Shown here: positions 51,503 through 60,356 of the stretch, piece after piece
How positions within the stretch are numbered: the stretch's first letter is position 1
Layout: every line of letters begins with the position of its first letter
Assembly (NCBI RefSeq): GCF_002269255.1
Contig: NZ_CP022823.1
Span: forward strand, 1 to 64,000
Direction: 5' to 3'
DNA length: 64,000 nucleotides
Origin: Klebsiella quasivariicola
GTDB lineage: Bacteria; Pseudomonadota; Gammaproteobacteria; Enterobacterales; Enterobacteriaceae
Program-made: the position numbers and the translations under genes
Notes under the pieces: model-generated
Databases searched by the model: none
Told to the model about the DNA's origin: nothing
What the model saw: only the letters and a program-made list of their open reading frames with translations

Positions 51503-52873
51503 ATGAATCACACGAACGTTGTCGATGTGAAAGCGTGGATAGATGCCCGCCCGGTCTCGCGCTTTCAATGGAACGTGCTGCTACTCTGTTTCATCATCAT
51601 TATGCTGGATGGTTATGACGCTGCGGTGATGGGCTTTGTCGCCCCGGCGCTCATTGAGGACTGGGGCATCAGCCGGGCTGAAATGGGGCCGATACTCGGG
51701 GCGGCCATGTTCGGCGTCGCCATCGGCGCCCTGGTGGCGGGCCCGCTTTCTGACCGCTACGGCCGAAAACGCATTTTACTCTGGTCGGTGGCGCTGTTTG
51801 CGCTGTTCAGCCTGGCCGGCGCCGTGGCGCAAAGCCCATCACAGCTGGCGCTGATGCGTTTTCTCACCGGCCTTGGACTTGGCGCCGTGATGCCCAACTG
51901 CGTCACGCTGGTGGCGGAATATATGCCGGAGCGGCGTAAAGGGGTGATGATCACCCTGATGTACAGCGGTTTTAACGTGGGTTCCGGCCTCGGCGGCTTT
52001 ATCGCCGCCGGGTTGTTATCGCATTACAGCTGGCACTCGGCGCTGATTTTTGGCGGCGTGCTGCCGCTCGTGGTGCTCCCCTTTATGATCGTGATGTTGC
52101 CGGAGTCGGCGATGAACATGGTGGCGCGCCGACTACCGGGCGAGCAGATCGCCAGGGCGCTTAACCGGCTTGGGGGCCAGTTTACGGCTGAAACCGTTTT
52201 CCAGCTCAATACACCGCCCATCACGCGGAGCAGCAAAGTGGCGCAGCTGTTCCGGCATGGTTATGCCCGCGGCACGGTAGCGCTGTGGCTGACCTATTTT
52301 ATGGGGCTGTTCGTGATTTATCTGCTGAACGGCTGGCTGCCAACCATTCTCCGCTCCGGCGGGCTGTCGCTGCAGCAGGCGGCGATGATGACCGGCTTGT
52401 TCCAGCTCGGCGGCCCGCTGGGCGGGATCCTTGTCGGTATGCTGATGGATCGTGCTTCGGCGAAAGCCGTGATTGCGGCAACCTATTTCCTCGGCTGCCT
52501 GTGCCTGTTGTCCCAGGGGTTGATGGATTTCGGCTCGGCGGCGCTGTCGGTGCTGATTTTCATCAGCGGGATGTGCATTAACGGCGCGCAGAACGGTCTG
52601 CAGGCCTATTCGCCAGCCTATTATCAAACCGAGATCCGCGCTACCGGTGTCAGCTGGATGCATGGTATCGGCCGTACCGGGGCTATTCTCAGCTCCACGC
52701 TGGGTGGGATGCTGATGCTGGCGGTGCCGGGACATTCCGCGATCTTTCTGGTGCTTGCGCTGCCGGCCTGCCTGGCGGGCATCTGTATTTTGTTGCACCG
52801 TATGAATCACGCTAAGCCTCGACTCACAGAGGCAGAACTGGACGCTTTGTCATCCCCCCTGGAACACCGATAA
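51503..52873 (+). CDS. Aromatic acid:H+ symporter (MFS, AAHS family), likely gallate transporter
   Basis: The 456-residue permease has 12 helices. The AAHS signature LDGYDAAVMGFVAPALIEDWG lies near residue 35 (LDGYDAAVMGFVAPAL), and MFS motif A, GPLSDRYGRKR, near residue 80. It belongs with PcaK/GalT-type transporters of benzoate-like acids. It sits 13 nt before the gallate dioxygenase gene in the same direction, so gallate or a related phenolic acid is the inferred substrate. Confidence 0.88.
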   Translation: MNHTNVVDVKAWIDARPVSRFQWNVLLLCFIIIMLDGYDAAVMGFVAPALIEDWGISRAEMGPILGAAMFGVAIGALVAGPLSDRYGRKRILLWSVALFALFSLAGAVAQSPSQLALMRFLTGLGLGAVMPNCVTLVAEYMPERRKGVMITLMYSGFNVGSGLGGFIAAGLLSHYSWHSALIFGGVLPLVVLPFMIVMLPESAMNMVARRLPGEQIARALNRLGGQFTAETVFQLNTPPITRSSKVAQLFRHGYARGTVALWLTYFMGLFVIYLLNGWLPTILRSGGLSLQQAAMMTGLFQLGGPLGGILVGMLMDRASAKAVIAATYFLGCLCLLSQGLMDFGSAALSVLIFISGMCINGAQNGLQAYSPAYYQTEIRATGVSWMHGIGRTGAILSSTLGGMLMLAVPGHSAIFLVLALPACLAGICILLHRMNHAKPRLTEAELDALSSPLEHR

Positions 52874-52886
52874 GTGGAGTTATCTG

Positions 52887-54149
52887 ATGGCTAACATTCT
52901 CGGCGGTATCGCCGTCTCTCATACCCCGACTATCGGCTTCGCGGTCGATCATCATAAACAGCAGGACCCGGCGTGGTCGCCGATCTTCCAGAGCTTCGAA
53001 CCGCTGCAGCGCTGGTTGGAGGAGAAAAAGCCGGATGCGCTGGTGTACATCTTTAATGACCATGTGACCGCCTTTTTCTTCGATCACTATTCGACTTTTA
53101 CGCTGGGAATCGACAGTCAATATGATGTTGCCGATGAGGGCGGCGGACCACGCTGTCTGCCGCCGGTCCAGGGCAATGCGGCGCTCTCAAGGCACATTGG
53201 CGCCAGCCTGATGGCCGATGAGTTTGATATGTCGTTCTTTATGGATAAAAAGCTCGACCACGGCCTTTTCTCGCCGCTTTCGGCGCTGTTGCCCTGGGAT
53301 GAAGCGCAGGGATGGCCGACGGCGGTGATCCCGTTACAGATCGGCGTGCTGCAATTTCCGGTACCGAGCGCGCGTCGTTGTTACAAACTCGGTCAGGCGC
53401 TGCGCCGGGCGATTGAAAGCTTCCCGGAAGATCTCAATGTGGCGATTGTCGCGACCGGCGGCCTCTCGCATCAGGTTCATGGCGAGCGCTGCGGATTTAA
53501 TAATCCCGACTGGGATGCTCAGTTTGTTGACATGCTGGTTAATGACCCGGAAAAGCTCACCGAAATGACCCTTGGCGAATATGCCGAGCTAGGGGGGATG
53601 GAGGGGTCCGAAGTGATCATGTGGCTGGTGATGCGCGGCGCGCTATCAGCCAATGTCACCGAAACCTGGCGCGACTATTACCTGCCGTCGATGACCGGTA
53701 TCGCCACGCTGATCCTTGAGAACAATGCGCGCCTGCCTCCCGTCGATACCCTGACGCGCCATCGCCAGCATATGGCGCAGCAGCTGGCCGGGGTGGAGAA
53801 ACTACCGGGAACCTATCCTTTTACCCACGAGCGCAGTCTGAATGGTCTGCGGCTTAACCGTTTCCTGCATCGGCTGATTGAGCCTGCCTGGCGCGAACGT
53901 TTTCTGCAGTCGCCTCAGTCGCTTTATGCCGAAGCCGGACTGAGTGAGGAGGAACAGCAACTGCTTAACGCGCGCGACTGGCGGGGATTGATTCAGTATG
54001 GCGCCAGTTTCTTCCTGCTGGAGAAAATGGGCGCGGTGGTCGGCGTATCCAACCTGCATATTTACGCCGCGATGCGCGGGCAGACGCTGGAAGCGTTTCA
54101 GCAAACGCGCAACCAGCAGGTAACCTACTCGGTGGCGGGTAAACGTTAA
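52887..54149 (+). CDS. galA: Gallate dioxygenase
   Basis: This is an extradiol ring-cleavage dioxygenase that opens gallate to 4-oxalomesaconate (keto/enol). The 420 residues equal the P. putida GalA length. The N-terminal LigB-type catalytic domain has Fe ligand His12 (AVSHTPTIG) and a second His in NDHVTAFFFDHYSTF, with GGLSHQVHG as catalytic His region. The C-terminal LigA-like domain (about 295-410) is fused, as in GalA. It overlaps the convergent LysR gene by 4 nt. Confidence 0.93.
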   Translation: MANILGGIAVSHTPTIGFAVDHHKQQDPAWSPIFQSFEPLQRWLEEKKPDALVYIFNDHVTAFFFDHYSTFTLGIDSQYDVADEGGGPRCLPPVQGNAALSRHIGASLMADEFDMSFFMDKKLDHGLFSPLSALLPWDEAQGWPTAVIPLQIGVLQFPVPSARRCYKLGQALRRAIESFPEDLNVAIVATGGLSHQVHGERCGFNNPDWDAQFVDMLVNDPEKLTEMTLGEYAELGGMEGSEVIMWLVMRGALSANVTETWRDYYLPSMTGIATLILENNARLPPVDTLTRHRQHMAQQLAGVEKLPGTYPFTHERSLNGLRLNRFLHRLIEPAWRERFLQSPQSLYAEAGLSEEEQQLLNARDWRGLIQYGASFFLLEKMGAVVGVSNLHIYAAMRGQTLEAFQQTRNQQVTYSVAGKR

Positions 54150-55372
54150 GCGGTTCCGTCCTGAACCTGCTGATAAATAAAACGCAACAGCGCTTGCGTC
54201 GCCGGGGAGGGCAGGCTGCCGGCGCGAAACGTCAGCCCGATACGCCGGGTGGTATCGGGCAGGGGGACCGGCAACACGCTGAGCAGCCCATTGTCTGTCT
54301 CAAAACGCATCTGGCTGGCGGATACCGCCGCCAGCATGTCGGAGTCCTGCAGCAATCCTCGCACCATTGCCGCATCCCCGGTCTCCACCGTCGGCTGGGG
54401 CAGCGGCTGCCCCAGGGTGACAAACGCCTTATCCAGCAAATGGCGCGCCGGCGCGTTGGCGCGCGGCAGCACCCATTGCGCGGTCGCCAGCTGGCTGCGC
54501 GGATCCGGATGGCGCAGCAGCGGGTGGTTATTACGCAGTAAAATCAACATATCCTCTTCGAATAACGCTTCGCTACAGAGGTCCGGGAGATCTTCATCCT
54601 GGCGCAGGGCGCCGATAATAAAATCGATATTACCTGCCCGCATATCGGCGACCAGCGACTCATACGGGCTTTCATTGGTCATGAGGGTGATGCCCGGGTG
54701 CTGGGCCAGAAAGGCGGCGATGGCGGAGGGCAGTAGCCGGGTCCGGCTCAGCGGCAGGGCGCCAATGCGCACGCTACCCTCCAGCACCCCGCGACGGGCG
54801 GCGAGATCGCTCCAGATATTTTCCAGCTCGTTGAGCGCTCTGCTCACCGGGGGATAGAGTAGCTCCGCGGCGGGCGTGGGGCGCACCCCTTCTGGCGTCC
54901 GGCGAAATAGCGCCGAATCCGCCCCTTTCTCCAGGACCTTCAGCGCGGCACTGACCGCCGGCTGGGTGATCCCCAACTGTTGCGCGACGGTTTGGGTATG
55001 GTTGACGTGATAGAGCTGAATAAAAATGGCTAACCGGCGGGTATTGAACAGCCAGCCGGCGTCCGCCAGCGGGCCGCTGCTGCGGGTATGGTGTTTCTGC
55101 AACAGCGCCGGGATGGCCTGCAGGTCGTCAATCGCCCGCCGGGCGCGCGGCAGGATGCACTTGCCATACTCGGTGGGCACCATGCCGCTGTAATGGCGTT
55201 CGAACAGCGTGACGTTCAACGCGGCTTCAAGGTCGCGGATCGCCCGGGTTATTGCTGACTGCGTGCGGAATAAGTCATCGGCCGCACGCGAGACGCTGCC
55301 GCGCAGCGCGACCTGACAGAAAAAGCGCAGCTGCATGATATTTATAATTTTATCGTGCTTTCTCTTCAGCAT
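54146..55372 (-). CDS. LysR-type regulator with two N-terminal HTH domains
   Basis: The 408-residue protein is about 100 residues longer than usual LysR proteins. A first winged helix spans about 13-75 (SVSRAADDLFRTQSAITRAI) and a second spans about 112-175 (TVAQQLGITQPAVSAALKVL). The effector domain follows (about 198-405). It lies between galA and divergent galB, so it is the likely gallate-responsive activator of both transcripts. No obvious Shine-Dalgarno precedes the first ATG, and a start at Met13 is possible. Confidence 0.85.
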   Translation of the reverse strand: MLKRKHDKIINIMQLRFFCQVALRGSVSRAADDLFRTQSAITRAIRDLEAALNVTLFERHYSGMVPTEYGKCILPRARRAIDDLQAIPALLQKHHTRSSGPLADAGWLFNTRRLAIFIQLYHVNHTQTVAQQLGITQPAVSAALKVLEKGADSALFRRTPEGVRPTPAAELLYPPVSRALNELENIWSDLAARRGVLEGSVRIGALPLSRTRLLPSAIAAFLAQHPGITLMTNESPYESLVADMRAGNIDFIIGALRQDEDLPDLCSEALFEEDMLILLRNNHPLLRHPDPRSQLATAQWVLPRANAPARHLLDKAFVTLGQPLPQPTVETGDAAMVRGLLQDSDMLAAVSASQMRFETDNGLLSVLPVPLPDTTRRIGLTFRAGSLPSPATQALLRFIYQQVQDGTA

Positions 55373-55499
55373 TGTTCGTCAGGCCTGAAACAGTGAGTGA
55401 ATCGACAACATAAATAAAAATCATAGCCTTCGCAAGTTAACGAATTACCTCCCTGCGACGGGACATGACAAGCTGAAAAAAACAACAGAGGAAGCCATC

Positions 55500-56240
55500 A
55501 TGTCTCATCCGGTTAGCGAAAAAAGTGCCCTTGTCGTCAGCGCCCACTCGGCCGATTTCGTCTGGCGCGCGGGCGGTGCGATAGCGCTGCATGCCCTGCA
55601 GGGCTATCAGGTCCACGTGGTCTGTTTATCCTTTGGCGAGCGCGGCGAGTCCGCCAAACTGTGGCGCAAAGGCAACATGACCGAGGAGGCGGTGAAGCAG
55701 GTGCGTCGCGAAGAGGCGCAGGCCGCCGCTGAGATCCTGGGCGCCAGCGTCGAATTTTTTGATATCGGCGACTATCCGCTGCGCGCCGATAAAGAGACGC
55801 TATTTCGTCTGGCGGATGTGTATCGCCGCATCCAGCCCCACTTTGTCCTGACGCACTCCCTGCACGATCCCTATAACTACGATCATCCCCTGGCCTCCCA
55901 TCTGGCGCAGGAAGCGCGGATTATCGCCCAGGCAGAAGGCTATCGCCCAGGCGAGAAAATTGTCGCTGCTCCCCCGGTTTACTGTTTCGAACCGCACCAG
56001 CCGGAGCAGTGCAACTGGAAACCCGATGTGTTGCTGGACATCACCGCCGTCTGGGAGAAAAAGTATCAGGCCATTCAGTGCATGCAGGGTCAGGAGCATC
56101 TGTGGGAGTACTACACCCGCGTGGCGCTGCAGCGCGGGGTGCAGGCCAAGCGCAATATCGGCATCACGGCCGCGCGCGATATCGTTCACGGCGAAGCCTT
56201 CCAGAGCATCTTCCCGCGCGTAACGGAGAACCTGGCATGA
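55500..56240 (+). CDS. galB: 4-oxalomesaconate hydratase (PIG-L family)
   Basis: The enzyme adds water to 4-oxalomesaconate, giving 4-carboxy-4-hydroxy-2-oxoadipate. The 246-residue protein is of the PIG-L deacetylase superfamily, as is P. putida GalB. The metal motif is in SAHSADFVWR (residues about 15-24) with the second His in THSLHDPYNYDHP. A GAGGAAG ribosome-binding site precedes the ATG. It overlaps the next gene by 4 nt. Confidence 0.9.
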   Translation: MSHPVSEKSALVVSAHSADFVWRAGGAIALHALQGYQVHVVCLSFGERGESAKLWRKGNMTEEAVKQVRREEAQAAAEILGASVEFFDIGDYPLRADKETLFRLADVYRRIQPHFVLTHSLHDPYNYDHPLASHLAQEARIIAQAEGYRPGEKIVAAPPVYCFEPHQPEQCNWKPDVLLDITAVWEKKYQAIQCMQGQEHLWEYYTRVALQRGVQAKRNIGITAARDIVHGEAFQSIFPRVTENLA

Positions 56241-56950
56241 ACCTGTTAAATAAAAAAGGCCTTGTGATCCGCCATCTGCCGCGCCATGACGAGGCGGTTT
56301 TGCGCCGCTGTGAGGCGGCCGGGGTAGCGACGCTCCATGAAGCCTGGGATCGTCAGGGGCTGATGGGGCCGGCAATCCGGCCGATTCAGCAGGGCGTCAG
56401 CCGGGCGGGCAACGCGGTAACCGTGCTGGTGACGCCAGGCGACAACTGGATGTTTCATGTCGCGGTCGAGCAGTGCCGCGCCGGCGATATTCTGGTGGTG
56501 GCCCCGACCTCGCCGTGCGGCGATGGCTTCTTCGGCGATCTGCTGGCGACGTCTCTGCAATCGCGCGGCGTGGTGGGGCTGGTGGGCGATATCGGCATTC
56601 GCGATTCGCAAACGTTGCGGGAGATGGGATTCGCCGTCTGGTCCCGTCAGGTTTATGCCCAGGGAACGGTGAAAGAGAGCCTCGGTTCGGTTAACGTCCC
56701 GGTGATTTGCGCAGGCCAGCTTGTGCAGCCGGGCGATGTCGTGGTGGCCGACGACGATGGCGTCGTGGTGCTGCCTCACGCGCAGGTCCGTGATGTGCTT
56801 GATAAAGCGGAAGCCCGCATGAGCAATGAGCTTGCGAAGCGTGAGCGGATGCGCCATGGCGAGCTGGGGCTGGATATTTACGCTATGCGCCCGCGTCTGG
56901 CGGAAAAGGGACTGCGGTATTACGACCGCGCAGACGAGGTGGAGGAATAA
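56237..56950 (+). CDS. galC: 4-carboxy-4-hydroxy-2-oxoadipate aldolase / oxaloacetate decarboxylase
   Basis: The enzyme cleaves 4-carboxy-4-hydroxy-2-oxoadipate to pyruvate and oxaloacetate, completing gallate breakdown. The 237-residue RraA-like protein (ATG at 56237, overlapping galB by 4 nt) has the metal/substrate region PTSPCGDGFFGDLLA and GLVGDIGIRDSQTLREMG, with the conserved Arg-Asp in IRD. The long antisense-like frame upstream of the ATG is a shadow. Confidence 0.92.
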   Translation: MNLLNKKGLVIRHLPRHDEAVLRRCEAAGVATLHEAWDRQGLMGPAIRPIQQGVSRAGNAVTVLVTPGDNWMFHVAVEQCRAGDILVVAPTSPCGDGFFGDLLATSLQSRGVVGLVGDIGIRDSQTLREMGFAVWSRQVYAQGTVKESLGSVNVPVICAGQLVQPGDVVVADDDGVVVLPHAQVRDVLDKAEARMSNELAKRERMRHGELGLDIYAMRPRLAEKGLRYYDRADEVEE

Positions 56951-58036
56951 ATGGCGCAACGCGGAATCCCCTGTCTATGGATGCGCGGCGGCACCTCGAA
57001 GGCAGCCTGTTTTCTGGCTGACGATCTGCCTGCCGATCCGGTGCAACGTGATGCGGTGCTGCTGGCGGTGATGGGCTCGCCTGATCCCCGGCAAATTGAC
57101 GGGATCGGCGGCGCCGATCCGCTGACCAGTAAAGTGGCGATTATCCGCCGCTCCGCACGGCCTGACGCCGATGTGGACTATCTGTTTGCCCAGGTGAACG
57201 TGGCGGCGGCCACCGTGGATTACGGCCAAAACTGCGGCAATATTCTCGCCGCCGTTGGCCCTTTCGCCATCGAGCGCGGGCTGGTTCGCCACGATGCGCC
57301 GCTCACGCGGGTGCGTATTTTTATGGAGAACACGGGGCAACTGGCGGTGGCAGAGATCCCCTGCGATGCCGACGGGGTCGACTACGTCGGCGAGAGCCGT
57401 ATCGATGGCGTGCCGGGCAGCGCCAGCCCGATCCTGCTCCATTTTCTTGATGTGGCCGGCTCCAGCTGCGGGGCCTTGCTGCCGACCGGTCGGGTTCGTG
57501 ACCGTTTTGACGGCGTTGAGGTGACCTGCATCGATAACGGTATGCCGGTGATCCTGCTGCGCGCTTGCGACCTCGGTTGCACCGGCTATGAGACGCGCGA
57601 ACAGCTGGATAATGACGACGCGCTGAAACGTCGGCTGGAGTCGATTCGCCTGCAGGCCGGGCCGCTGATGCAGCTTGGCGACGTCAGCCAGCGCACGGTG
57701 CCCAAGATGACCCTGATCGCCGAGCCGCGACACGGCGGCGCCATCAGCAGCCGCACCTTTATCCCCCACCGCTGCCACGCGTCGATCGGCGTGTTTGGCG
57801 CGGTGAGTGTGGCCAGCGCCTGTCTGCTCCCCGGATCCGTCGCGCAGGGTATGGCGCAGGTGACGCCAGGCGCTACGCCGCTGCTCAGCGTTGAGCATCC
57901 GACAGGCGAATTTAGCGTGACGCTTCAGCTTGACGCTGACGGTGCCCTGGCAGGCTGCGGCCTGTTACGCACGGCGCGACTGCTGTTTGCTGGCGAGGTT
58001 TTTATTCCGGCCCGCGTCTGGCCGCGTGAGGAGTGA
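56951..58036 (+). CDS. galD: 4-oxalomesaconate tautomerase (PrpF family)
   Basis: The enzyme converts the keto form of 4-oxalomesaconate to the enol form used by GalB. The 361-residue protein belongs to the PrpF/DapF-fold isomerases and starts IPCLWMRGGTSKAACF, a typical PrpF beginning (WMRGGTSK). Cys and Gly-rich segments such as NCGNILAAVGPFA hold the catalytic site. The start codon directly follows the galC stop. The downstream dehydrogenase gene overlaps or abuts it. Confidence 0.92.
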   Translation: MAQRGIPCLWMRGGTSKAACFLADDLPADPVQRDAVLLAVMGSPDPRQIDGIGGADPLTSKVAIIRRSARPDADVDYLFAQVNVAAATVDYGQNCGNILAAVGPFAIERGLVRHDAPLTRVRIFMENTGQLAVAEIPCDADGVDYVGESRIDGVPGSASPILLHFLDVAGSSCGALLPTGRVRDRFDGVEVTCIDNGMPVILLRACDLGCTGYETREQLDNDDALKRRLESIRLQAGPLMQLGDVSQRTVPKMTLIAEPRHGGAISSRTFIPHRCHASIGVFGAVSVASACLLPGSVAQGMAQVTPGATPLLSVEHPTGEFSVTLQLDADGALAGCGLLRTARLLFAGEVFIPARVWPREE

Positions 58037-58038
58037 TG

Positions 58039-58902
58039 ATGACGATCGCGTTTATTGGTTTTGGCGAGGCGGGTGGCATTCTGGCGGCGGATCTGGCCCG
58101 TGAGCATACGGTGACCATGTGGGATTGCAAGCTCAATGGCCCGGCGCGAGAGGCGATGGGCAATAAAGCTCGTGATTCGCGCGTTCAGGTGGGGAATTCG
58201 CTGGCGCAGGCGCTGGAGGGGGCTACGCTGGTTTTCTCTACTGTGACCGCGGGTGAGGCGCTAAAGGTGGCGCAGCAGGCTGCGGCGCTGCTGCAGCCGG
58301 GGCAATACTTCCTCGATCTCAACTCCGTGGCACCGGAGACGAAACGGCAGGCCGCCGCTCATTTTCTGCCCGGCGCCTACATTGATGTCGCGGTGATGGC
58401 GCCGGTACCGCCCGCCCGATTGCAGACACCGTTATTGATCGGTGGGCCACAGGCGGAGGCGATCGCGCCGCGTCTGCAGGGGCTGGGGCTGAATGCCCGC
58501 TACGGCGCCAGTACGGTGGGCCAGGTGTCGGCGATAAAAATGTGCCGCAGCGTGATGATCAAGGGTCTTGAAGCGCTCACCACAGAATGCCTGTTCGCGG
58601 CCCGTGAATATGGCGTCGAGGAGGAGGTGCTTAGTTCCTTGCATCATAGTTTCCCCTCTCTGGGCTGGACAGGCGCGTTCCCCGACTATCTGATCAGCCG
58701 GGTGGCGGAACATGGCATTCGGCGCAGCGAAGAGATGGAAGAGGTGGTGAAAACCCTGCGTGACGTGGGGAGCGCCGGGATAATGAGCGAGGCGATCGCG
58801 AAAAGCCAGCGCCAGCTGCCGGAGCAGATGGCCGCCCGTAGCCTGAGCTACAGGCAGCTGACGCCGTTTGACTGGAAAACGCTGGTCGCCAGGCTGAAAT
58901 AA
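58039..58902 (+). CDS. NAD(P)-dependent dehydrogenase, 6-phosphogluconate/3-hydroxyisobutyrate-type (DUF1932)
   Basis: The start chosen is the second ATG, after GAGGAG, giving 287 residues (58036 is possible). The N-terminal Rossmann fold has GFGEAGG (residues about 6-12) for NAD(P), DLNSVAPETK as the substrate loop, and the C-terminal DUF1932 helical domain with IKMCRSVMIKGLEAL, where the catalytic Lys is expected. It is translationally linked to galD. The gallate route itself needs no dehydrogenase, so its substrate is unclear. Confidence 0.82.
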   Translation: MTIAFIGFGEAGGILAADLAREHTVTMWDCKLNGPAREAMGNKARDSRVQVGNSLAQALEGATLVFSTVTAGEALKVAQQAAALLQPGQYFLDLNSVAPETKRQAAAHFLPGAYIDVAVMAPVPPARLQTPLLIGGPQAEAIAPRLQGLGLNARYGASTVGQVSAIKMCRSVMIKGLEALTTECLFAAREYGVEEEVLSSLHHSFPSLGWTGAFPDYLISRVAEHGIRRSEEMEEVVKTLRDVGSAGIMSEAIAKSQRQLPEQMAARSLSYRQLTPFDWKTLVARLK

Positions 58903-58905
58903 CCG

Positions 58906-59196
58906 CTATTTGGCCGGACAGACGATTTTGTCGATTGCGGCCTGGTAGCTTTTCTGGTTATTGCGCTCTTTCGCCAGCGTTGCTTCGCGGACCGCGTTCT
59001 TGTTACCGTCGGTCGCCAGCACTTTATTGGCAAAATCGTTATCGCTGAGGTGGCTTGCTGGCGCGCATTTTTCCTTCACCGCTTTGAGCACCTGCTGCTT
59101 TTGCTGCTCGAACTGCAGGCTTTGCAGCGGTGATTCGGCCCACGCCGACGTGGCGCTCAGGGCGGTGACCAGGCATACCATCCAACATGCTTTCAT
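58906..59196 (-). CDS. yicS: YicS, small exported protein
   Basis: The start at 59196 gives 96 residues with a signal peptide (about 1-20, ending AWAES). The mature part has two Cys (CAPAS and IVCPAK) that can form a disulfide and a conserved ERNNQ motif as in E. coli YicS. Function unknown. It is the first E. coli-syntenic gene after the accessory block and lies convergent to the gallate operon, 3 nt away. Confidence 0.88.
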   Translation of the reverse strand: MKACWMVCLVTALSATSAWAESPLQSLQFEQQKQQVLKAVKEKCAPASHLSDNDFANKVLATDGNKNAVREATLAKERNNQKSYQAAIDKIVCPAK

Positions 59197-59302
59197 CAGG
59201 CTTCTCCTTCCGTAATCGCTCTCGTCAACTATATGCGCAGGCGCGAAAACACGCAAATAGCGGACAGTTTAACTTGTTGAAAATGCGCTTTTTCTCGCCT
59301 GC

Positions 59303-60205
59303 TCAGGCGGCTCTCACCCGCCGCCGCGAGTCGATGGCGATCAGCACCACCGACGCGAGGATCAGCAGGGTGCCCAGCCAGTCCGGCAGCGTGAAGGTGA
59401 TCCCCAGCAGCAGGAGCGACAGCAGGGCGCTGCTCAGCGGTTCGGCGCAGCTGAGGATCCCGGCTTTGGCGCCGCCAATCTTCTGCGCGCCGTTGAGATA
59501 GAGGCTGAAGGTCAGCGAGGTACCGATCACCACCAGATAGAAAAAAGCTAACAGCAGGCTGCCGTTAACCACAAAGTTGGTGCCCTGGCCGCCGTAAAAC
59601 GGCAGCAGCATCGCGCCGCCGAACAGCATGCTCCAGCCGACGATCGGCAGCGTCCCGTAGCGGGCAATCAGCGTCGAGGGATAGGTGGTATAAAAGGCGG
59701 CGGCAAACGCCGAGGCGATCCCCCAGAACAGCGCCGCCGGCGAAATCGACAGCGTCGTTGGGTTGCCGTGAGTCACCAGCAGAAAGGTGCCCGCCAGCGA
59801 GGTGCAGATAGCCCCCAGCACCAGCGGCGTGGGACGCGCTTTGCGGGCGAGGGCGAACCAGGCGACGATGATCGTCGGCGACAGGAATTGCAGCACCGTG
59901 GCCGTGGCGGCATTGGATTTTTCAATGGTCATCAGAAAGGTGAACTGCACGGTTAACGCGCCAAACAGCGAGAAAAACAGCAGACTGAGGGCGTCGCGGC
60001 GGTTTTGCAGCACGCGAAAAATGCGGTCGCCGTGAACAAAGCCGAGCATCAGCAGGATCAGCCCGGCGAACAGCAGACGCGTCATGGTCAGAAACGGCGA
60101 CGACATCTGGCTTTCCTGCATAATAAATTGCGCACACACCCCGGAACTGCCCCACAGCACGGCGGCAATCAGTACGTTCAGCATCCCTTTTTTGCTGGAG
60201 CCCAT
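59303..60205 (-). CDS. yicL: EamA-family transporter YicL
   Basis: The start at 60205 (MGSSKKGMLNVLIAAVLWGSSGV) gives 300 residues, with ten helices in two EamA halves (WGSSGVCAQFIM and FWGIASAFAAAFYTT). It is the orthologue of E. coli YicL; the substrate is unknown. In E. coli nlpA lies between yicS and yicL; it is absent here. Confidence 0.93.
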   Translation of the reverse strand: MGSSKKGMLNVLIAAVLWGSSGVCAQFIMQESQMSSPFLTMTRLLFAGLILLMLGFVHGDRIFRVLQNRRDALSLLFFSLFGALTVQFTFLMTIEKSNAATATVLQFLSPTIIVAWFALARKARPTPLVLGAICTSLAGTFLLVTHGNPTTLSISPAALFWGIASAFAAAFYTTYPSTLIARYGTLPIVGWSMLFGGAMLLPFYGGQGTNFVVNGSLLLAFFYLVVIGTSLTFSLYLNGAQKIGGAKAGILSCAEPLSSALLSLLLLGITFTLPDWLGTLLILASVVLIAIDSRRRVRAA

Positions 60206-60302
60206 CTTTTCCTCAAGCGAAATATGACAAAGGGGAATCATAGCATGCGCCCGCCCGGACGGCGGGGCAGGAAATGGTAGTCGGGCGCGGCGGCGTAACG
60301 AT

Positions 60303-60338
60303 GTTGCAGGCCCGGTAAGGCGCAGCCGCCACCGGGCA
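60303..60338. repeat. REP element between yicL and murP
   Basis: A single REP-like palindrome (GCAGGCCCGGTAAGGCGC...) lies in the gap between the yicL start and murP stop. A GC-rich inverted stretch (CCGCCCGGACGGCGG) lies at about 60251-60266. Confidence 0.75.
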
Positions 60339-60356
60339 CTACCCGACAGTCGCGTT

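Noticed and set aside
60206..60356. A selC-like tRNA upstream of yicL, expected from E. coli gene order
   Set aside because: The 150 nt contain a REP element and GC palindromes but no cloverleaf or CCA-type end.
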